A stretch of DNA of 55,035 bases from an uncultured Ruminococcus sp. (GTDB lineage Bacteria; Bacillota; Clostridia; Oscillospirales; Ruminococcaceae): positions 36,903 to 91,937 of the forward strand of contig CACZFN010000025.1 in NCBI GenBank assembly GCA_902780505.1, given 5' to 3'. The stretch's first letter is position 1, and each line of letters opens with the position of its first letter. This document shows, piece by piece, positions 1 to 8,267 of this stretch. The position numbers were made by a program, and so were the translations under genes. The notes under the pieces were generated by a model. The model was not told the DNA's origin, ran no database searches, and saw only the letters and a program-made list of their open reading frames with translations.

Positions 1-100
1 TATGAAAAAATAAATTAGAAGTCTTTGGAAGGGGGTTCGGGGGAGAACCTTTCTTCAGAAAGGTTTCCCCCGATAAAACACATAAGCTTCTTTAAACCCG
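1..100. repeat. Partial copy of a hairpin-bearing dispersed element
   Basis: Bases 1-86 are nearly identical to the reverse complement of about 32635-32724. Both share a GAAGGGGGTTCGGGGG block and a long stem (GAACCTTTCT / AGAAAGGTTT, flanked by G5 and C5 runs). The copy is cut by the window edge, so its far end is unknown. It lies just downstream of the GH5 gene and may also act as a transcription-ending hairpin, though I see no clean T-tract. Confidence 0.75.
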
Positions 101-121
101 CCGCCCATATGCGAAGGCTTT

Positions 122-2395
122 TTATTTTCCTGTTCTCTTTCTGTAAAGCGAACGAATAAGCTTACCGCTTTCTGTCAGCTGGCTCGTACCGCTTTTTATC
201 GCCGCAAGGTTTGTTCCGCTCTTGAAAGCCGAAGCCGTTTCCGCCTTACCGCAGGCACTCCAGTTGCAGTAGCCTATCATATACTTGTCAAGCAATGTCA
301 GCCATGTCTTTGTCTGCGAAGCATTGTAGCCGCCGTTGCCCGAAGCATCACAAGTACCAAATTCGGTAACAAGAATCGGCAGCCCCTTTGAATAGCAGTT
401 TGTCACCCTGTTTCTCAGCCAGTCAGTGTGGGTATTTGCGTAGAAATGCAGCGTGTAGACGCAGTTTGCATCGCTTAATCTGCTGTTTACTACCTTGTCT
501 ATATCCTGGCTCCATGTACCCGTACCGCATACGATAATAGCGTTCTTGTCGTACTTTCTTATAGCATTTACTACTGCCTGGCAGTAAGGCTTTATGTTTG
601 CCGCCCAGGTAACGCCGCCGTTCGGCTCGTTGCATATCTCGTAGATAATGTTGTTGTACCCCTTGTACTTCTTCGCCATCTCCGTGAAGAACGCCACTGC
701 TTCCTTCTGGTGCTTCTGCGGGTTTCCGTCTTTGAGTATGTGCCAGTCGATTATAGCATACATTCCGAGGTCAGTGGCGTTTTTAACGCCTGTTTCTACC
801 TTTTTCTTAGCTGCCGCCGCATTTGATGAGCTCGTGGTGTAGCCTGCATATTCTTCGGTGTACATAGCAAGCCTTATCGTGTTCACGCCCCAGTCATCAC
901 GCAATACTTTGAGAGAGGCCTTGCTTGTTATGTCCGAAAAATCCTCCCACATAAGCCCGTGGGTAGACATTCCTATTATCTGGAACTTCCTGCCGTTCTT
1001 GTCAACTATGTTTGCGCCGCTGACTTTAAGCCGCCCGTGGTTTGCAACAGGTGTGCCCTTTTCGGGTGATGTCACCTTTAATGTGTCGCTTATCACACCG
1101 TAATATGTCTTTGTGCCTATCTTCTTGAAAGCCCTTATCTTGTAATAATACGTGCCGCCCGTTTTAAGCCCGCTTACTGTGTAGGCAGTGGTTGCGTTTG
1201 TGGTTATGTCTTTGAGTATGTCATAGCCTTTTGTCGAAGAATTGTATTTATATATCCTGTACCCGTTTCCCGTAGTATTCTTTGTCCATGTAAGCTTGAC
1301 AGATGTCCCCGCAGCATTTAGCGTGCCCTTGACACCTGTCTGCTTCTTTGGTATTATCATAAAGCTTACATTCTTGCTTCCCGTGTACCTGCCCTTGCCC
1401 TTTACCGTTACAGTCGCCTTGCCTACAGCTGTGTTGTTTTTGTATGTAAGGGTATAGTCAGTCCCCTTCACAAGCTTTGTGCCGCCGACTTTCATCACTA
1501 CGTCAGGCTTTATTGCCTTGCCTGTGTATGCATATCTGTCCGAAGCTGTCGCAGGTTTCAGTGACGGTATCGTCGGCGCTGTTATCTTGAATGCCGCCGT
1601 AAGCTTTCCCTTGTAATTGCCCTTGCCCGTTACTGTCACCTTTGCAGTACCTATAGCTTTGTTGGCACTGTAAGCAACCGTATAATCCCTGTCCTTTACA
1701 AGAGTTTTGCCGCTTACCTTTACTGTCGGTACGGGCTTTATGGCGCTGCCCGTGTACGGGTAGCTTGTCTTTGGCAGAGTGATGATGTCGTTTGCTATGC
1801 TGTTTTGTACTATATTAAATGTCGTCTGCGCCGTGCCCTCGTAATTGCCTTTTCCCGTGACGGTTATCGTGGGCGTGCCAAGGTTTATATTGTTTTGATA
1901 TGTTACAGTAAAATCAACACCCTTTGTAAGCTTTCTCCCGCCGCATATTACAGTCGGGTTCGGGGTTATAGCACTGCCCGTGTAGCCAAAACTCTGCGCC
2001 GAGGGCGTTACTGTCGTGTCCTTGTAAAACGGGTATTTGCCTATGTCAAACTCTATCACCTTCTGCCCCTGATACACACCCATGCCTTTTGCCGTTATCT
2101 TTGCCCTGCCCGCATTTGTGTTGTTTTCAAAGCTCAGGGTATAATCTGTCCCTTCCACAAGAACATATCCCCTGCTGTAATCGTGTAAAACCACTTCAGG
2201 CTCTATCGCTTTACCGGTATAAAAAATATTGCCTATCCAGTCATTCTGTGTGGACGTGATATCCCTTATCTCCTGCTGCACCGCACTCTCACCGCTGTTT
2301 GAAGCACAGGCCTTCGGTATACTTGCGATAAACCCGAATGATGCGCACATCACCGCCGAAAGCACCGCCGCAGCAGCTTTTTTCTTGAATCCCAT
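122..2395 (-). CDS. Secreted multi-domain GH5 glycoside hydrolase (endoglucanase-type)
   Basis: This 757-residue secreted enzyme probably cleaves beta-1,4-glucan or a related plant polysaccharide outside the cell. Residues 1-31 are a signal peptide. Four MBG-like beta-sandwich repeats follow (about 55-118, 128-195, 205-272, 283-349), each with YTGxAIxP and GTDYTxxYxNN-like signatures. A fibronectin type III-like domain lies at about 355-445 and the GH5 domain at about 455-757. The acid/base Glu590 is in IIYEICNEPNGG and the nucleophile Glu678 in LVTEFGTCDASG. Unlike two neighbouring secreted proteins it has no dockerin, so it is probably free or held by its own repeats. The start has a good GGAGG site. 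Substrate is inferred from the family only. Confidence 0.93.
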   Translation of the reverse strand: MGFKKKAAAAVLSAVMCASFGFIASIPKACASNSGESAVQQEIRDITSTQNDWIGNIFYTGKAIEPEVVLHDYSRGYVLVEGTDYTLSFENNTNAGRAKITAKGMGVYQGQKVIEFDIGKYPFYKDTTVTPSAQSFGYTGSAITPNPTVICGGRKLTKGVDFTVTYQNNINLGTPTITVTGKGNYEGTAQTTFNIVQNSIANDIITLPKTSYPYTGSAIKPVPTVKVSGKTLVKDRDYTVAYSANKAIGTAKVTVTGKGNYKGKLTAAFKITAPTIPSLKPATASDRYAYTGKAIKPDVVMKVGGTKLVKGTDYTLTYKNNTAVGKATVTVKGKGRYTGSKNVSFMIIPKKQTGVKGTLNAAGTSVKLTWTKNTTGNGYRIYKYNSSTKGYDILKDITTNATTAYTVSGLKTGGTYYYKIRAFKKIGTKTYYGVISDTLKVTSPEKGTPVANHGRLKVSGANIVDKNGRKFQIIGMSTHGLMWEDFSDITSKASLKVLRDDWGVNTIRLAMYTEEYAGYTTSSSNAAAAKKKVETGVKNATDLGMYAIIDWHILKDGNPQKHQKEAVAFFTEMAKKYKGYNNIIYEICNEPNGGVTWAANIKPYCQAVVNAIRKYDKNAIIVCGTGTWSQDIDKVVNSRLSDANCVYTLHFYANTHTDWLRNRVTNCYSKGLPILVTEFGTCDASGNGGYNASQTKTWLTLLDKYMIGYCNWSACGKAETASAFKSGTNLAAIKSGTSQLTESGKLIRSLYRKRTGK

Positions 2396-2535
2396 AGGTC
2401 AAAACCTCCATATCAGTTTTTCAAAAACACATCATATTGTGTAAAAATTCGTCCTCTTGGCACAACATTTGCCAATAGTCAAGCTTGTAACAAAGGTTAC
2501 AAAACGGTACACTTTTGGGGCTTTTTTTGGACGAT

Positions 2536-2616
2536 TGTTGAAAAGTTTAAACCTTTTCTGTGGTTTCACAGGGTTTTACAACCGAGTTTTAAACACTTTC
2601 AACAGAGTTTTCAACA
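2536..2616. promoter_or_regulatory. Cluster of TTTTAAACA / TTTTCAACA motifs in the GH5 leader
   Basis: The 411-bp gap 2396-2806 has no gene. Within it are TTTTAAACA (2587-2595), TTTCAACA (2597-2604), TTTTCAACA (2608-2616), the reverse complement TGTTGAAAA (2536-2544) and GTTTAAACC (2545-2553). The same 9-mers recur in the dnaA-dnaN gap, where I interpret them as DnaA boxes. This could be a DnaA-binding cluster or simply part of the roughly 290-nt leader of the GH5 mRNA. Confidence 0.35.
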
Positions 2617-2695
2617 ATTTTAAATCCTGTTTTGAAACCTTTTGGTGTCCATTTTTATAACCAAAACATTTGTGTACACATTTACTTACATATAA

Positions 2696-2724
2696 ATGAT
2701 ACCATAACCCTTCACTTAAATCAA
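2696..2724 (-). promoter_or_regulatory. Putative sigma-A promoter for the GH5 gene
   Basis: On the minus strand TTGATT (2719-2724) and TATCAT (2696-2701) are separated by 17 bp, with a TG just before the -10. It would give a leader of about 290 nt before the GH5 start. Confidence 0.5.
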
Positions 2725-2769
2725 TACGCAAATGACACAAATTTTAACTGGTTTTTGCATAAAAAGCAC

Positions 2770-2795
2770 AAAGGGCGGAAGAACCGCCCTTTTTC
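2770..2795. terminator. Hairpin terminator between GH5 leader and Nudix gene
   Basis: A GGGCGG/CCGCCC hairpin is flanked by AAA and a T run (TTTTT on plus). It lies directly after the Nudix stop on the minus strand and could work in both directions. Confidence 0.7.
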
Positions 2796-2806
2796 AAGAT
2801 GTAATA

Positions 2807-3211
2807 TCAGCGTATGAATTTCTTGGCTTTGTTTACGATACTTCTGTCATTGTCGTATGCTAAAACACTGCCTGCGCGGTCTATCTCCACCCATTTTATC
2901 TCGGCTATCTCATCCTCCTGCGGGACATAGTCGGTATTCTTGGCTTTTGCTATAAAATAGACCACTATTTTCTGCGTATCCTTTTTCGGCGAATAGCTCA
3001 CCGTTTCGCGGAAAGTCGGATCAAGATTAACATCTATCCCCGTTTCCTCGAGTATCTCACGCTTTGCCGTTTCAACCTCAGTTTCATCACCCTCGACATG
3101 GCCTTTCGGGAAAGACCAGTGTCCGCTGTTTACATGCTTGATCAGTAAAATTTCCGTGTTGCCATGGTACTTTCTGTACACAATAGCGCCACAGGATTTT
3201 TCATGCAGCAT
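2807..3211 (-). CDS. Nudix hydrolase, bis(5'-nucleosyl)-tetraphosphatase-like
   Basis: A 134-residue single-domain Nudix protein, cytosolic, expected to hydrolyse a nucleoside diphosphate linked to another group. A complete Nudix box is present: GHVEGDE followed after seven residues by REILEETG, with the metal-binding glutamates intact. The N-terminal SCGAIVYR and the SFPKGH motif resemble the Ap4A-hydrolase subgroup. It is a single-gene unit with its own promoter (3248-3276) and a terminator after it. The Ap4A assignment is family inference; another nucleotide substrate is possible. Confidence 0.88.
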   Translation of the reverse strand: MLHEKSCGAIVYRKYHGNTEILLIKHVNSGHWSFPKGHVEGDETEVETAKREILEETGIDVNLDPTFRETVSYSPKKDTQKIVVYFIAKAKNTDYVPQEDEIAEIKWVEIDRAGSVLAYDNDRSIVNKAKKFIR

Positions 3212-3247
3212 ATAAAAGTTCCTTTCCTTATTAGTAACATTAAGTAT

Positions 3248-3276
3248 ATTATATCATACTTTTCAGCATTTGTCTA
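3248..3276 (-). promoter_or_regulatory. Putative promoter for the Nudix gene
   Basis: TAGACA (minus strand, 3271-3276) and TATAAT (3248-3253) are spaced 17 bp, with a TGA extension before the -10. A good AAGGAA ribosome site precedes the ATG. Confidence 0.6.
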
Positions 3277-3280
3277 TAGT

Positions 3281-3483
3281 CTGAAAGAAACTAAGGCCAA
3301 TTTTGTTTACTCTGCACAAAAAAAGATCTATCCGAGCGTGACCTCCCACTTTGCAAGGTACTGCTGTAAACGTGTCAGGTCTTTCATGTCAACTTTTTTA
3401 TCGCCCGTAACATCGGCGGCGTTTTCGTTTACGTATACCTCCCACTCGGCAAGGTACTGCTGTAAACGTGTAAGATCTTTCAT
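3281..3483 (-). repeat. Duplicated dockerin 3' end plus downstream flank, copy 1
   Basis: About 200 bp covering most of the dockerin code and the bases after the stop codon are almost identical to 5552-5753. The differences are a 1-nt change in an A run and a few substitutions. Identity continues past the stop into non-coding DNA, which points to recent duplication or gene conversion rather than protein-level selection. Confidence 0.9.
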
Positions 3484-5292
3484 ATTTATATCGGTATCGT
3501 TATTTACGTCACCTTTTTTGATTTCATCAAGGTCAACAAAGTCAAAACCGTTATCGTTGGCGTAGGTTTCGGCGGCGGTGCCGGAGTAGCCGTAGATTGT
3601 GAAGCCGTCGATTTTATTCTCTTTTGAATCATAGCCAAGTGCACGATCGCCAATGCTTGTAACACTGTTTGGTATTGTTATGCTTTTAAGGCTTGTGCAG
3701 TCCTCAAATGCGATTTCGTCAATGCTTGTAACGCTGTCTGGGATTGTTACACTTTTAAGGTTGGTGCAATTCCAAAATGCGCTAACACCAATGCTTGTAA
3801 TGCTGTCTGGGATTGTTATGCTTTTAAGGCTTTTGCAGCCCCCAAATGCGCCTTCACCAATGCTTGTAACGCTGTTTGGGATTGTTATGCTTTTAAGGTT
3901 TGTGCAGTCCCCAAATGCGCTAACACCAATGGTTGTAACGCTGTCTGGGATTGTTATGCTTGTAAGGCTTGTGCAATTGTAAAATGCACCTTCGTTAATG
4001 TTTGTAACGCTGTTTGGTATTGATATGCTTGTAAGGCTTGTGCAGAGCCCAAATGCGCCTTCACCAATGCTTGTAACGCTGTTTGGGATTGTTATGCTTG
4101 TAAGGCTTGTGCATTTCCAAAATGTATAGTCACCAATGCTTGTAACCTTTTTGCCGTCTATTTCCGCAGGAATGGTCACTTTTGTGTCGCTGCCCTTATA
4201 TTCTTCTATTACAGCGGTTCCGTCTGCAAGCATTTTATATGTCCAGTCGCCGTAAGTGTATTCCATGCCTAAATCAACAAAGTCAAAATATTCGTCTTTT
4301 GCGTAGGTTTCAGCGGCGGTGCCGGAGTAGCCGTAGATTGTGAAGTCGTCGATTTTCGTATGTGAAACACTCCCAAATGCGTAAAAACCAATGCTTGTAA
4401 CGCTGTTTGGTATTGTTACGCTTTTAAGGCTTGTGCAGCCAAAAAATGCGCGATAACCAATGCTTGTGACGCTGTCTGGTATTGTTACGCTTGCAAGACT
4501 TGTGCAGCTATCAAATGCATACTTACCAATCCTCGTAACCTTTTTCCCGTCTATTGTTGAGGGTATTGTAACCTCGGTATCACTGCCTGTATACTCGTTT
4601 ATTTCCACAGTACCGTCATCAAGCTTGCTGTAATTCCAGTCACCGCTGGTGCATAAATTAAAGATAATCCCATTGTCTTTAGCATAGGTCTCGGCAGCTG
4701 TGCCGTAATCGCCATAGATAACAAAGTTTTTAATTGGAGCATCATTATCGTAGACATAATTAGTATACCCAAATGCGTAAGAACCAATACTTGTAACACT
4801 GTTTGGTATTGTTACGCTTTTAAGGCTGTCACAAAGGTCAAATGCTCTATCACCAATGCTTGTAACGCTGTCCGGGATTGTTATGCTTGTAAGGCTTGTG
4901 CAGTTGTAAAAGGCTTCATCACCAATGCTTTTAACACCGTCCGATATCGTTACGCTTTCAAGGCTTGTGCAATCATGAAATGCGCCATTCCAAATGCTTG
5001 TAACGCTGCCTGGTATTGTTACTCTTGTAAGGCTTGTACAGTTAGCAAATGCACCATCATCAATGAACATACGCTCTATCCCGTCTATTGTTGACGGTAT
5101 TGTAACCTCGGTATCACTGCCGGTGTATTTTGTTATGTCCACTACCCCATTCCATATGGTATACTCAAAATCGCCATATTTCTCCGCACTGGCTGAAATG
5201 TCGGTGTCAAGCTTTAGAGCACCTTCGGGAAGTGCTGAACCTGCGCCGAAAACAAGGGTAAGTGCTGTTAAAAATGATAGTATCTTCTTCAT
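3328..5292 (-). CDS. Secreted BspA-type leucine-rich-repeat protein with C-terminal dockerin
   Basis: A 654-residue exported protein. An N-terminal signal peptide (MKKILSFLTALTLVFGAGSA) is followed by many 23-residue LRR_5 (BspA) units with the pattern SLTSITIPDSVTSIGDRAF. These are grouped in three blocks separated by linkers containing GSDTEVTIPSTIDG and YGYSGTAAETYA. Residues about 593-654 form a type I dockerin with two calcium loops, DVNNDTDINMKD and DVTGDKKVDMKD. The dockerin should attach it to a scaffoldin, which is not in this window. BspA repeats usually mediate adhesion or protein binding, and I see no catalytic domain. Promoter at 5322-5350; strong AGGAGGAAAG ribosome site. Confidence 0.92.
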   Translation of the reverse strand: MKKILSFLTALTLVFGAGSALPEGALKLDTDISASAEKYGDFEYTIWNGVVDITKYTGSDTEVTIPSTIDGIERMFIDDGAFANCTSLTRVTIPGSVTSIWNGAFHDCTSLESVTISDGVKSIGDEAFYNCTSLTSITIPDSVTSIGDRAFDLCDSLKSVTIPNSVTSIGSYAFGYTNYVYDNDAPIKNFVIYGDYGTAAETYAKDNGIIFNLCTSGDWNYSKLDDGTVEINEYTGSDTEVTIPSTIDGKKVTRIGKYAFDSCTSLASVTIPDSVTSIGYRAFFGCTSLKSVTIPNSVTSIGFYAFGSVSHTKIDDFTIYGYSGTAAETYAKDEYFDFVDLGMEYTYGDWTYKMLADGTAVIEEYKGSDTKVTIPAEIDGKKVTSIGDYTFWKCTSLTSITIPNSVTSIGEGAFGLCTSLTSISIPNSVTNINEGAFYNCTSLTSITIPDSVTTIGVSAFGDCTNLKSITIPNSVTSIGEGAFGGCKSLKSITIPDSITSIGVSAFWNCTNLKSVTIPDSVTSIDEIAFEDCTSLKSITIPNSVTSIGDRALGYDSKENKIDGFTIYGYSGTAAETYANDNGFDFVDLDEIKKGDVNNDTDINMKDLTRLQQYLAEWEVYVNENAADVTGDKKVDMKDLTRLQQYLAKWEVTLG

Positions 5293-5321
5293 AAGCTTTC
5301 CTCCTAAAAAATGTCATTGAT

Positions 5322-5350
5322 ATTATACTACATTTTTAATATTTTGTCAA
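5322..5350 (-). promoter_or_regulatory. Consensus sigma-A promoter for the LRR-dockerin gene
   Basis: TTGACA (minus, 5345-5350), a 17-bp spacer and TATAAT (5322-5327): a perfect hexamer pair about 30 bp before the start codon. Confidence 0.85.
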
Positions 5351-5351
5351 T

Positions 5352-5380
5352 AAAAACCCCGCCATATGACGGGGTTTTTT
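5352..5380. terminator. Bidirectional hairpin terminator
   Basis: CCCCG and CGGGG arms around CCATATGA, with A5 before and T6 after. It separates the LRR-dockerin promoter from the araC fragment to its right. Confidence 0.75.
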
Positions 5381-5381
5381 A

Positions 5382-5523
5382 TCATTTAATATTCCAGTTT
5401 GCGCGGAAATACTGCTCTCTGTACTGCTTCGGGGTAAAGCCCGTGTGCTTGTTTTTCCTGCGCATACGCCTGATGAGCTCGATTTCTTCCTCAGTATGCT
5501 GGTTCGCTATCTTTTTTTCTTAA
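5382..5523 (-). pseudogene. Chimeric remnant: transposase-like fragment joined to a copied araC 3' end
   Basis: Bases 5382-5450 copy 7168-7236 (69 bp, one mismatch), the last codons and stop of the AraC gene. Read on minus, the preceding codons give IANQHTEEEIELIRRMRRKN, which resembles the N-terminal helix of integrase-type transposases seen in Bacillota. An in-frame stop lies just upstream, so no complete gene exists here. The transposase match is from memory and tentative; the araC copy is certain. Confidence 0.7.
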
Positions 5524-5551
5524 TATGTTTCACATCTATTGTAAACCTGCA

Positions 5552-5753
5552 CTGAAAGAAACTAAGGCCAATTTTGTTTACTCTGCACAAAAAAGATCTA
5601 TCCGAGCGTGACCTCCCACTTTGCAAGGTACTGCTGTAAACGTGTCAGGTCTTTCATGTCAACTTTTTTATCGCCCGTAACATCAGCTGCATTTTCGTTT
5701 ATGTATACCTCCCACTCGGCAAGGTACTGCTGTAAACGTGTAAGGTCCTTCAT
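5552..5753 (-). repeat. Duplicated dockerin 3' end plus downstream flank, copy 2
   Basis: Partner of 3281-3483. It covers the dockerin code and the 3' flank of the ricin-lectin-like gene, and matches copy 1 beyond the stop codon. Confidence 0.9.
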
Positions 5754-6938
5754 ATCGACGTTCCCGTCGTCATTTACATCACCGGGTGTGAACTTCACCG
5801 GCACAATGTACCATTTCTGACTTACAGATCCGTCCCTTATCCTTGCGGTTATGTTATAGTTGTCTTCAACCGTCAGTGCATAGCCGTTTGCCTGGTTCAC
5901 AAATGTATAGGTGCCGTCACTGTTCTTTATCGGCATCCACAGCTGAGCCTCCGTTTTGATATCGCCGTATCTGTCTTTATTCTCGTAAAGCTCTACATTT
6001 CTCGCCCCTTGGGCATATTCAGACGAAGTATCATATTGTGTCTGATAGAAATCTTTATTATATTCACCCAGGTCTATACCTAATTTCAGCTTTTCATGGG
6101 AATAGTCTTTATAGTATTCATCATAGCTCGACTTTTCGATAATATCATAATACCCGGAAATATGAACACCTATATTAAAGCTGTCATCATTCTTGGTATA
6201 TGCCTCGATATTTGTTCCCTCGGCAAATAAAGGATAGCCTGCCGCATCTACCCATACCTTTTCTTTTGCAGAGCGTATATTATACTCATTAAAGTTTATC
6301 AGGCGATCATAATCACTGCCTTCGGGTATATACGGAATAAACGTAAACGCCTGATCCTTCCTGTCGTCCTGCGGGTATAAGCCGATATCCGATCCGCCGC
6401 CTAAAGCATCCCAAACCTTGATGATCTGCATACACTTTGAGCAGTATCTCGACCTTATCCTGTAGCCCAGCTCTGTCGGCTCTATCGACCACTGCTGGTT
6501 CGTTGACGGCACAGCCCCCTTCATATAGAATTCGACCTTCTTGCCGTCCTCAACGCCATTACTGCTCGTAGGCACATCAAAGCACATATTTGAGCCTGTC
6601 TGAGTTATCGAATAATAGCCGTTGTTGAGATATGTCAGCCTGAACGAATGAACTCCCCACGAGAGATCCAGATTACTTGTATGAACGGGCGTGTGCTTGT
6701 CCTCCTCTGTATATACCTTTTCGTCGGTGGTTATATAGGTAACATAGCTCAGCGAGCTTTTTATCATATAATCGCCGTCAGGCAATACCTGTCCTGCTCC
6801 CTTTGTCATCTCAACACGCACGTTGTCCTCTGCCGCCGCTGTCATAAAGGGCTGTGCATTATCCTCGCCGACAGGTGCCGCAAGTACACCAAAAGCCATT
6901 ATTGCCGCCGAAAGTAAAGCCGTTATTCTTCTTATCAT
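5598..6938 (-). CDS. Secreted ricin-type-lectin-like protein with C-terminal dockerin
   Basis: A 446-residue exported protein with signal peptide MIRRITALLSAAIMAFGVLA. Two beta-trefoil-like segments carry QxW motifs: QQWSIEP near residue 150 and SQKWYIVP near residue 378. The intervening Tyr/Asp-rich part (about 210-320) is unrecognised. The last 60 residues are a type I dockerin almost identical to that of the LRR protein. Ricin-type modules bind sugars, so it is probably a substrate-binding component docked on a scaffoldin. No catalytic residues were recognised; the central region could hide an unfamiliar enzyme. It has its own promoter at 6981-7010. Confidence 0.82.
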   Translation of the reverse strand: MIRRITALLSAAIMAFGVLAAPVGEDNAQPFMTAAAEDNVRVEMTKGAGQVLPDGDYMIKSSLSYVTYITTDEKVYTEEDKHTPVHTSNLDLSWGVHSFRLTYLNNGYYSITQTGSNMCFDVPTSSNGVEDGKKVEFYMKGAVPSTNQQWSIEPTELGYRIRSRYCSKCMQIIKVWDALGGGSDIGLYPQDDRKDQAFTFIPYIPEGSDYDRLINFNEYNIRSAKEKVWVDAAGYPLFAEGTNIEAYTKNDDSFNIGVHISGYYDIIEKSSYDEYYKDYSHEKLKLGIDLGEYNKDFYQTQYDTSSEYAQGARNVELYENKDRYGDIKTEAQLWMPIKNSDGTYTFVNQANGYALTVEDNYNITARIRDGSVSQKWYIVPVKFTPGDVNDDGNVDMKDLTRLQQYLAEWEVYINENAADVTGDKKVDMKDLTRLQQYLAKWEVTLG

Positions 6939-6980
6939 ATCATTGACTCCCCCTTAATCGTTTGAAACTTCTCCATGCCA

Positions 6981-7010
6981 ATTATACCATATCTTATGTG
7001 CAATTGTCAA
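6981..7010 (-). promoter_or_regulatory. Consensus promoter for the ricin-lectin-dockerin gene
   Basis: TTGACA (minus, 7005-7010), an 18-bp spacer and TATAAT (6981-6986), with TGG extending the -10. Confidence 0.8.
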
Positions 7011-7087
7011 TAAAAAAGCCCCGTAAGCACAGCGGCGATAAGAGTTATTTGAAGTTTTCAGCTTTATATGCGCCTCCGTTAAATGCA

Positions 7088-7122
7088 AAGACACTTCCGC
7101 CGTGATACAGCAAAAGTGTCTT
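7088..7122 (-). terminator. Possible terminator after the araC gene
   Basis: AAGACACTT (7088-7096) pairs with AAGTGTCTT (7114-7122) around a 17-nt loop; the T run after it on minus is weak. Confidence 0.45.
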
Positions 7123-7167
7123 GATAAAGCTTTTTTGCCGCGCCTGCGCGTATCGCGTGGGCAGCTG

Positions 7168-7908
7168 TCATTTAATATTCCAATTTGCGCGGAAATACTG
7201 CTCTCTGTACTGCTTCGGGGTAAAGCCCGTGTGCTTTCTGAATGCCGAGATAAAGTGGCTGTGCGAGCTGAAGTTCAGGTAATTGCCTATGTCGATAGAC
7301 GAATAATCACTGTACTTTAACATATTTTCCGCCGCCTGTATCCTGCGTGACATAATGTATTCCGATACAGTTATCCCCACTTCGGATTTAAACAGCTTCG
7401 ATAAATACTGCGCCGAAAGCCCGAGAGCCTCCGCAAGCTCCTGCACCCGTATACCGCTGTAAATGTTGTCATAGATAAGGTCAAGGCACATAAGCACGTG
7501 CTTTGAATACGCCTCCCCCGAATTTACCGCCTGCATACGCTTGGCATACTCTATAAATACCTCCCTGTGTATATCCCTTAACTGCTGCTCGGCAGTTGCA
7601 ACATCAAGCTTGTTGATGTATATGTCACTTATGGTGTATGATGTTTCCGTCGGCATACCCGCTTCAATGCAAAAGCGTGCAATAAGTGCGATAGTGATAA
7701 CAAGGTGGTATTTTATGTTCCTTAACGGATCTTCACTGAGCTTTCCGTAGCCTTCAACAGCAAGGGGCGTATACAGCTCCTTTACCCTTTCAATATTGCC
7801 TGAGCTTACCGCCGAGTAAAACTCAAGCTCTTTTTCATATGGAGAGTGGAGCTTGCCGTATTCGCGCTGAATAAATTCTCTGTGAGTCAGTTCTTTGTTA
7901 ATACTCAT
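7168..7908 (-). CDS. AraC-family transcriptional regulator
   Basis: A 246-residue DNA-binding regulator. The N-terminal 140 residues are an unrecognised, mostly helical sensor or dimer domain with no membrane segment. The C-terminal 100 residues hold both AraC helix-turn-helix motifs: VQELAEALGLSAQYLSKLFK and the second with FSSHSHFISAFRKHTGFTPKQYR. Regulators of this layout usually control carbohydrate genes. The neighbouring dockerin and sugar-binding genes fit that, but the target is inference. Its last 20 codons are copied at 5382-5450. A hairpin-flanked element sits directly upstream at 7970-8168. Ribosome site AAAAAGGAGGG. Confidence 0.9.
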   Translation of the reverse strand: MSINKELTHREFIQREYGKLHSPYEKELEFYSAVSSGNIERVKELYTPLAVEGYGKLSEDPLRNIKYHLVITIALIARFCIEAGMPTETSYTISDIYINKLDVATAEQQLRDIHREVFIEYAKRMQAVNSGEAYSKHVLMCLDLIYDNIYSGIRVQELAEALGLSAQYLSKLFKSEVGITVSEYIMSRRIQAAENMLKYSDYSSIDIGNYLNFSSHSHFISAFRKHTGFTPKQYREQYFRANWNIK

Positions 7909-7969
7909 AACAAGCCCTCCTTTTTAAGAGTTATGTTGTGACGTTCCTGATCGTTTATACTATAAAAAC

Positions 7970-8168
7970 AATGAATGCTTTACATTTATTACAGTCTGTT
8001 GATAAAGTAGTCTTTTGGGGTGAATGCATATCCGAAGGGGGTGCGGGGGGCGACCGGAAAGCCCCCCGAAATAGGGCGCGGACAGCCTTTGAGTTATCAC
8101 TTCATTTTGCGTGAATCACAAAAAACAAAGTTTTGCGACAAGCTGTAATGAATGCTCTACATTCATTA
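7970..8168. mobile_element. MITE-like element with palindromic 22-bp flanking duplication
   Basis: The core 7992-8145 (154 bp) begins CAGTCTGTTGATAAAG and ends TTTTGCGACAAGCTG, which are imperfect terminal inverted repeats (11 of 15). Inside is a GGGGGGC/GCCCCCC stem after CGAAGGGGGTGCG. The flanks 7970-7991 and 8147-8168 are direct repeats (20 of 22), each itself an AATGAATG/CATTCATT dyad. There is no coding capacity. It lies in the 435-bp gap between the solute-binding gene and araC. Confidence 0.8.
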
Positions 8169-8267
8169 TACCATAATTTCCCTCGATTGTAAATAGCATA
8201 ATTTTCTTTAAAATGTTATCTTTATAAACAAAATAGAAAATTTGTTTATCCTGCCTTAATAACGGGC

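Noticed and set aside
2457-2806. An alternative replication origin at the GH5 leader
   Set aside because: Boxes are few and on both strands, there is no triplet run or flanking replication gene, and the dnaA-dnaN gap is far stronger.
3653-3982. Plus-strand open frame opposite the LRR gene with repeats
   Set aside because: It is the antisense of the LRR repeats; it has no ribosome site and the minus strand has a signal peptide, promoter and dockerin.
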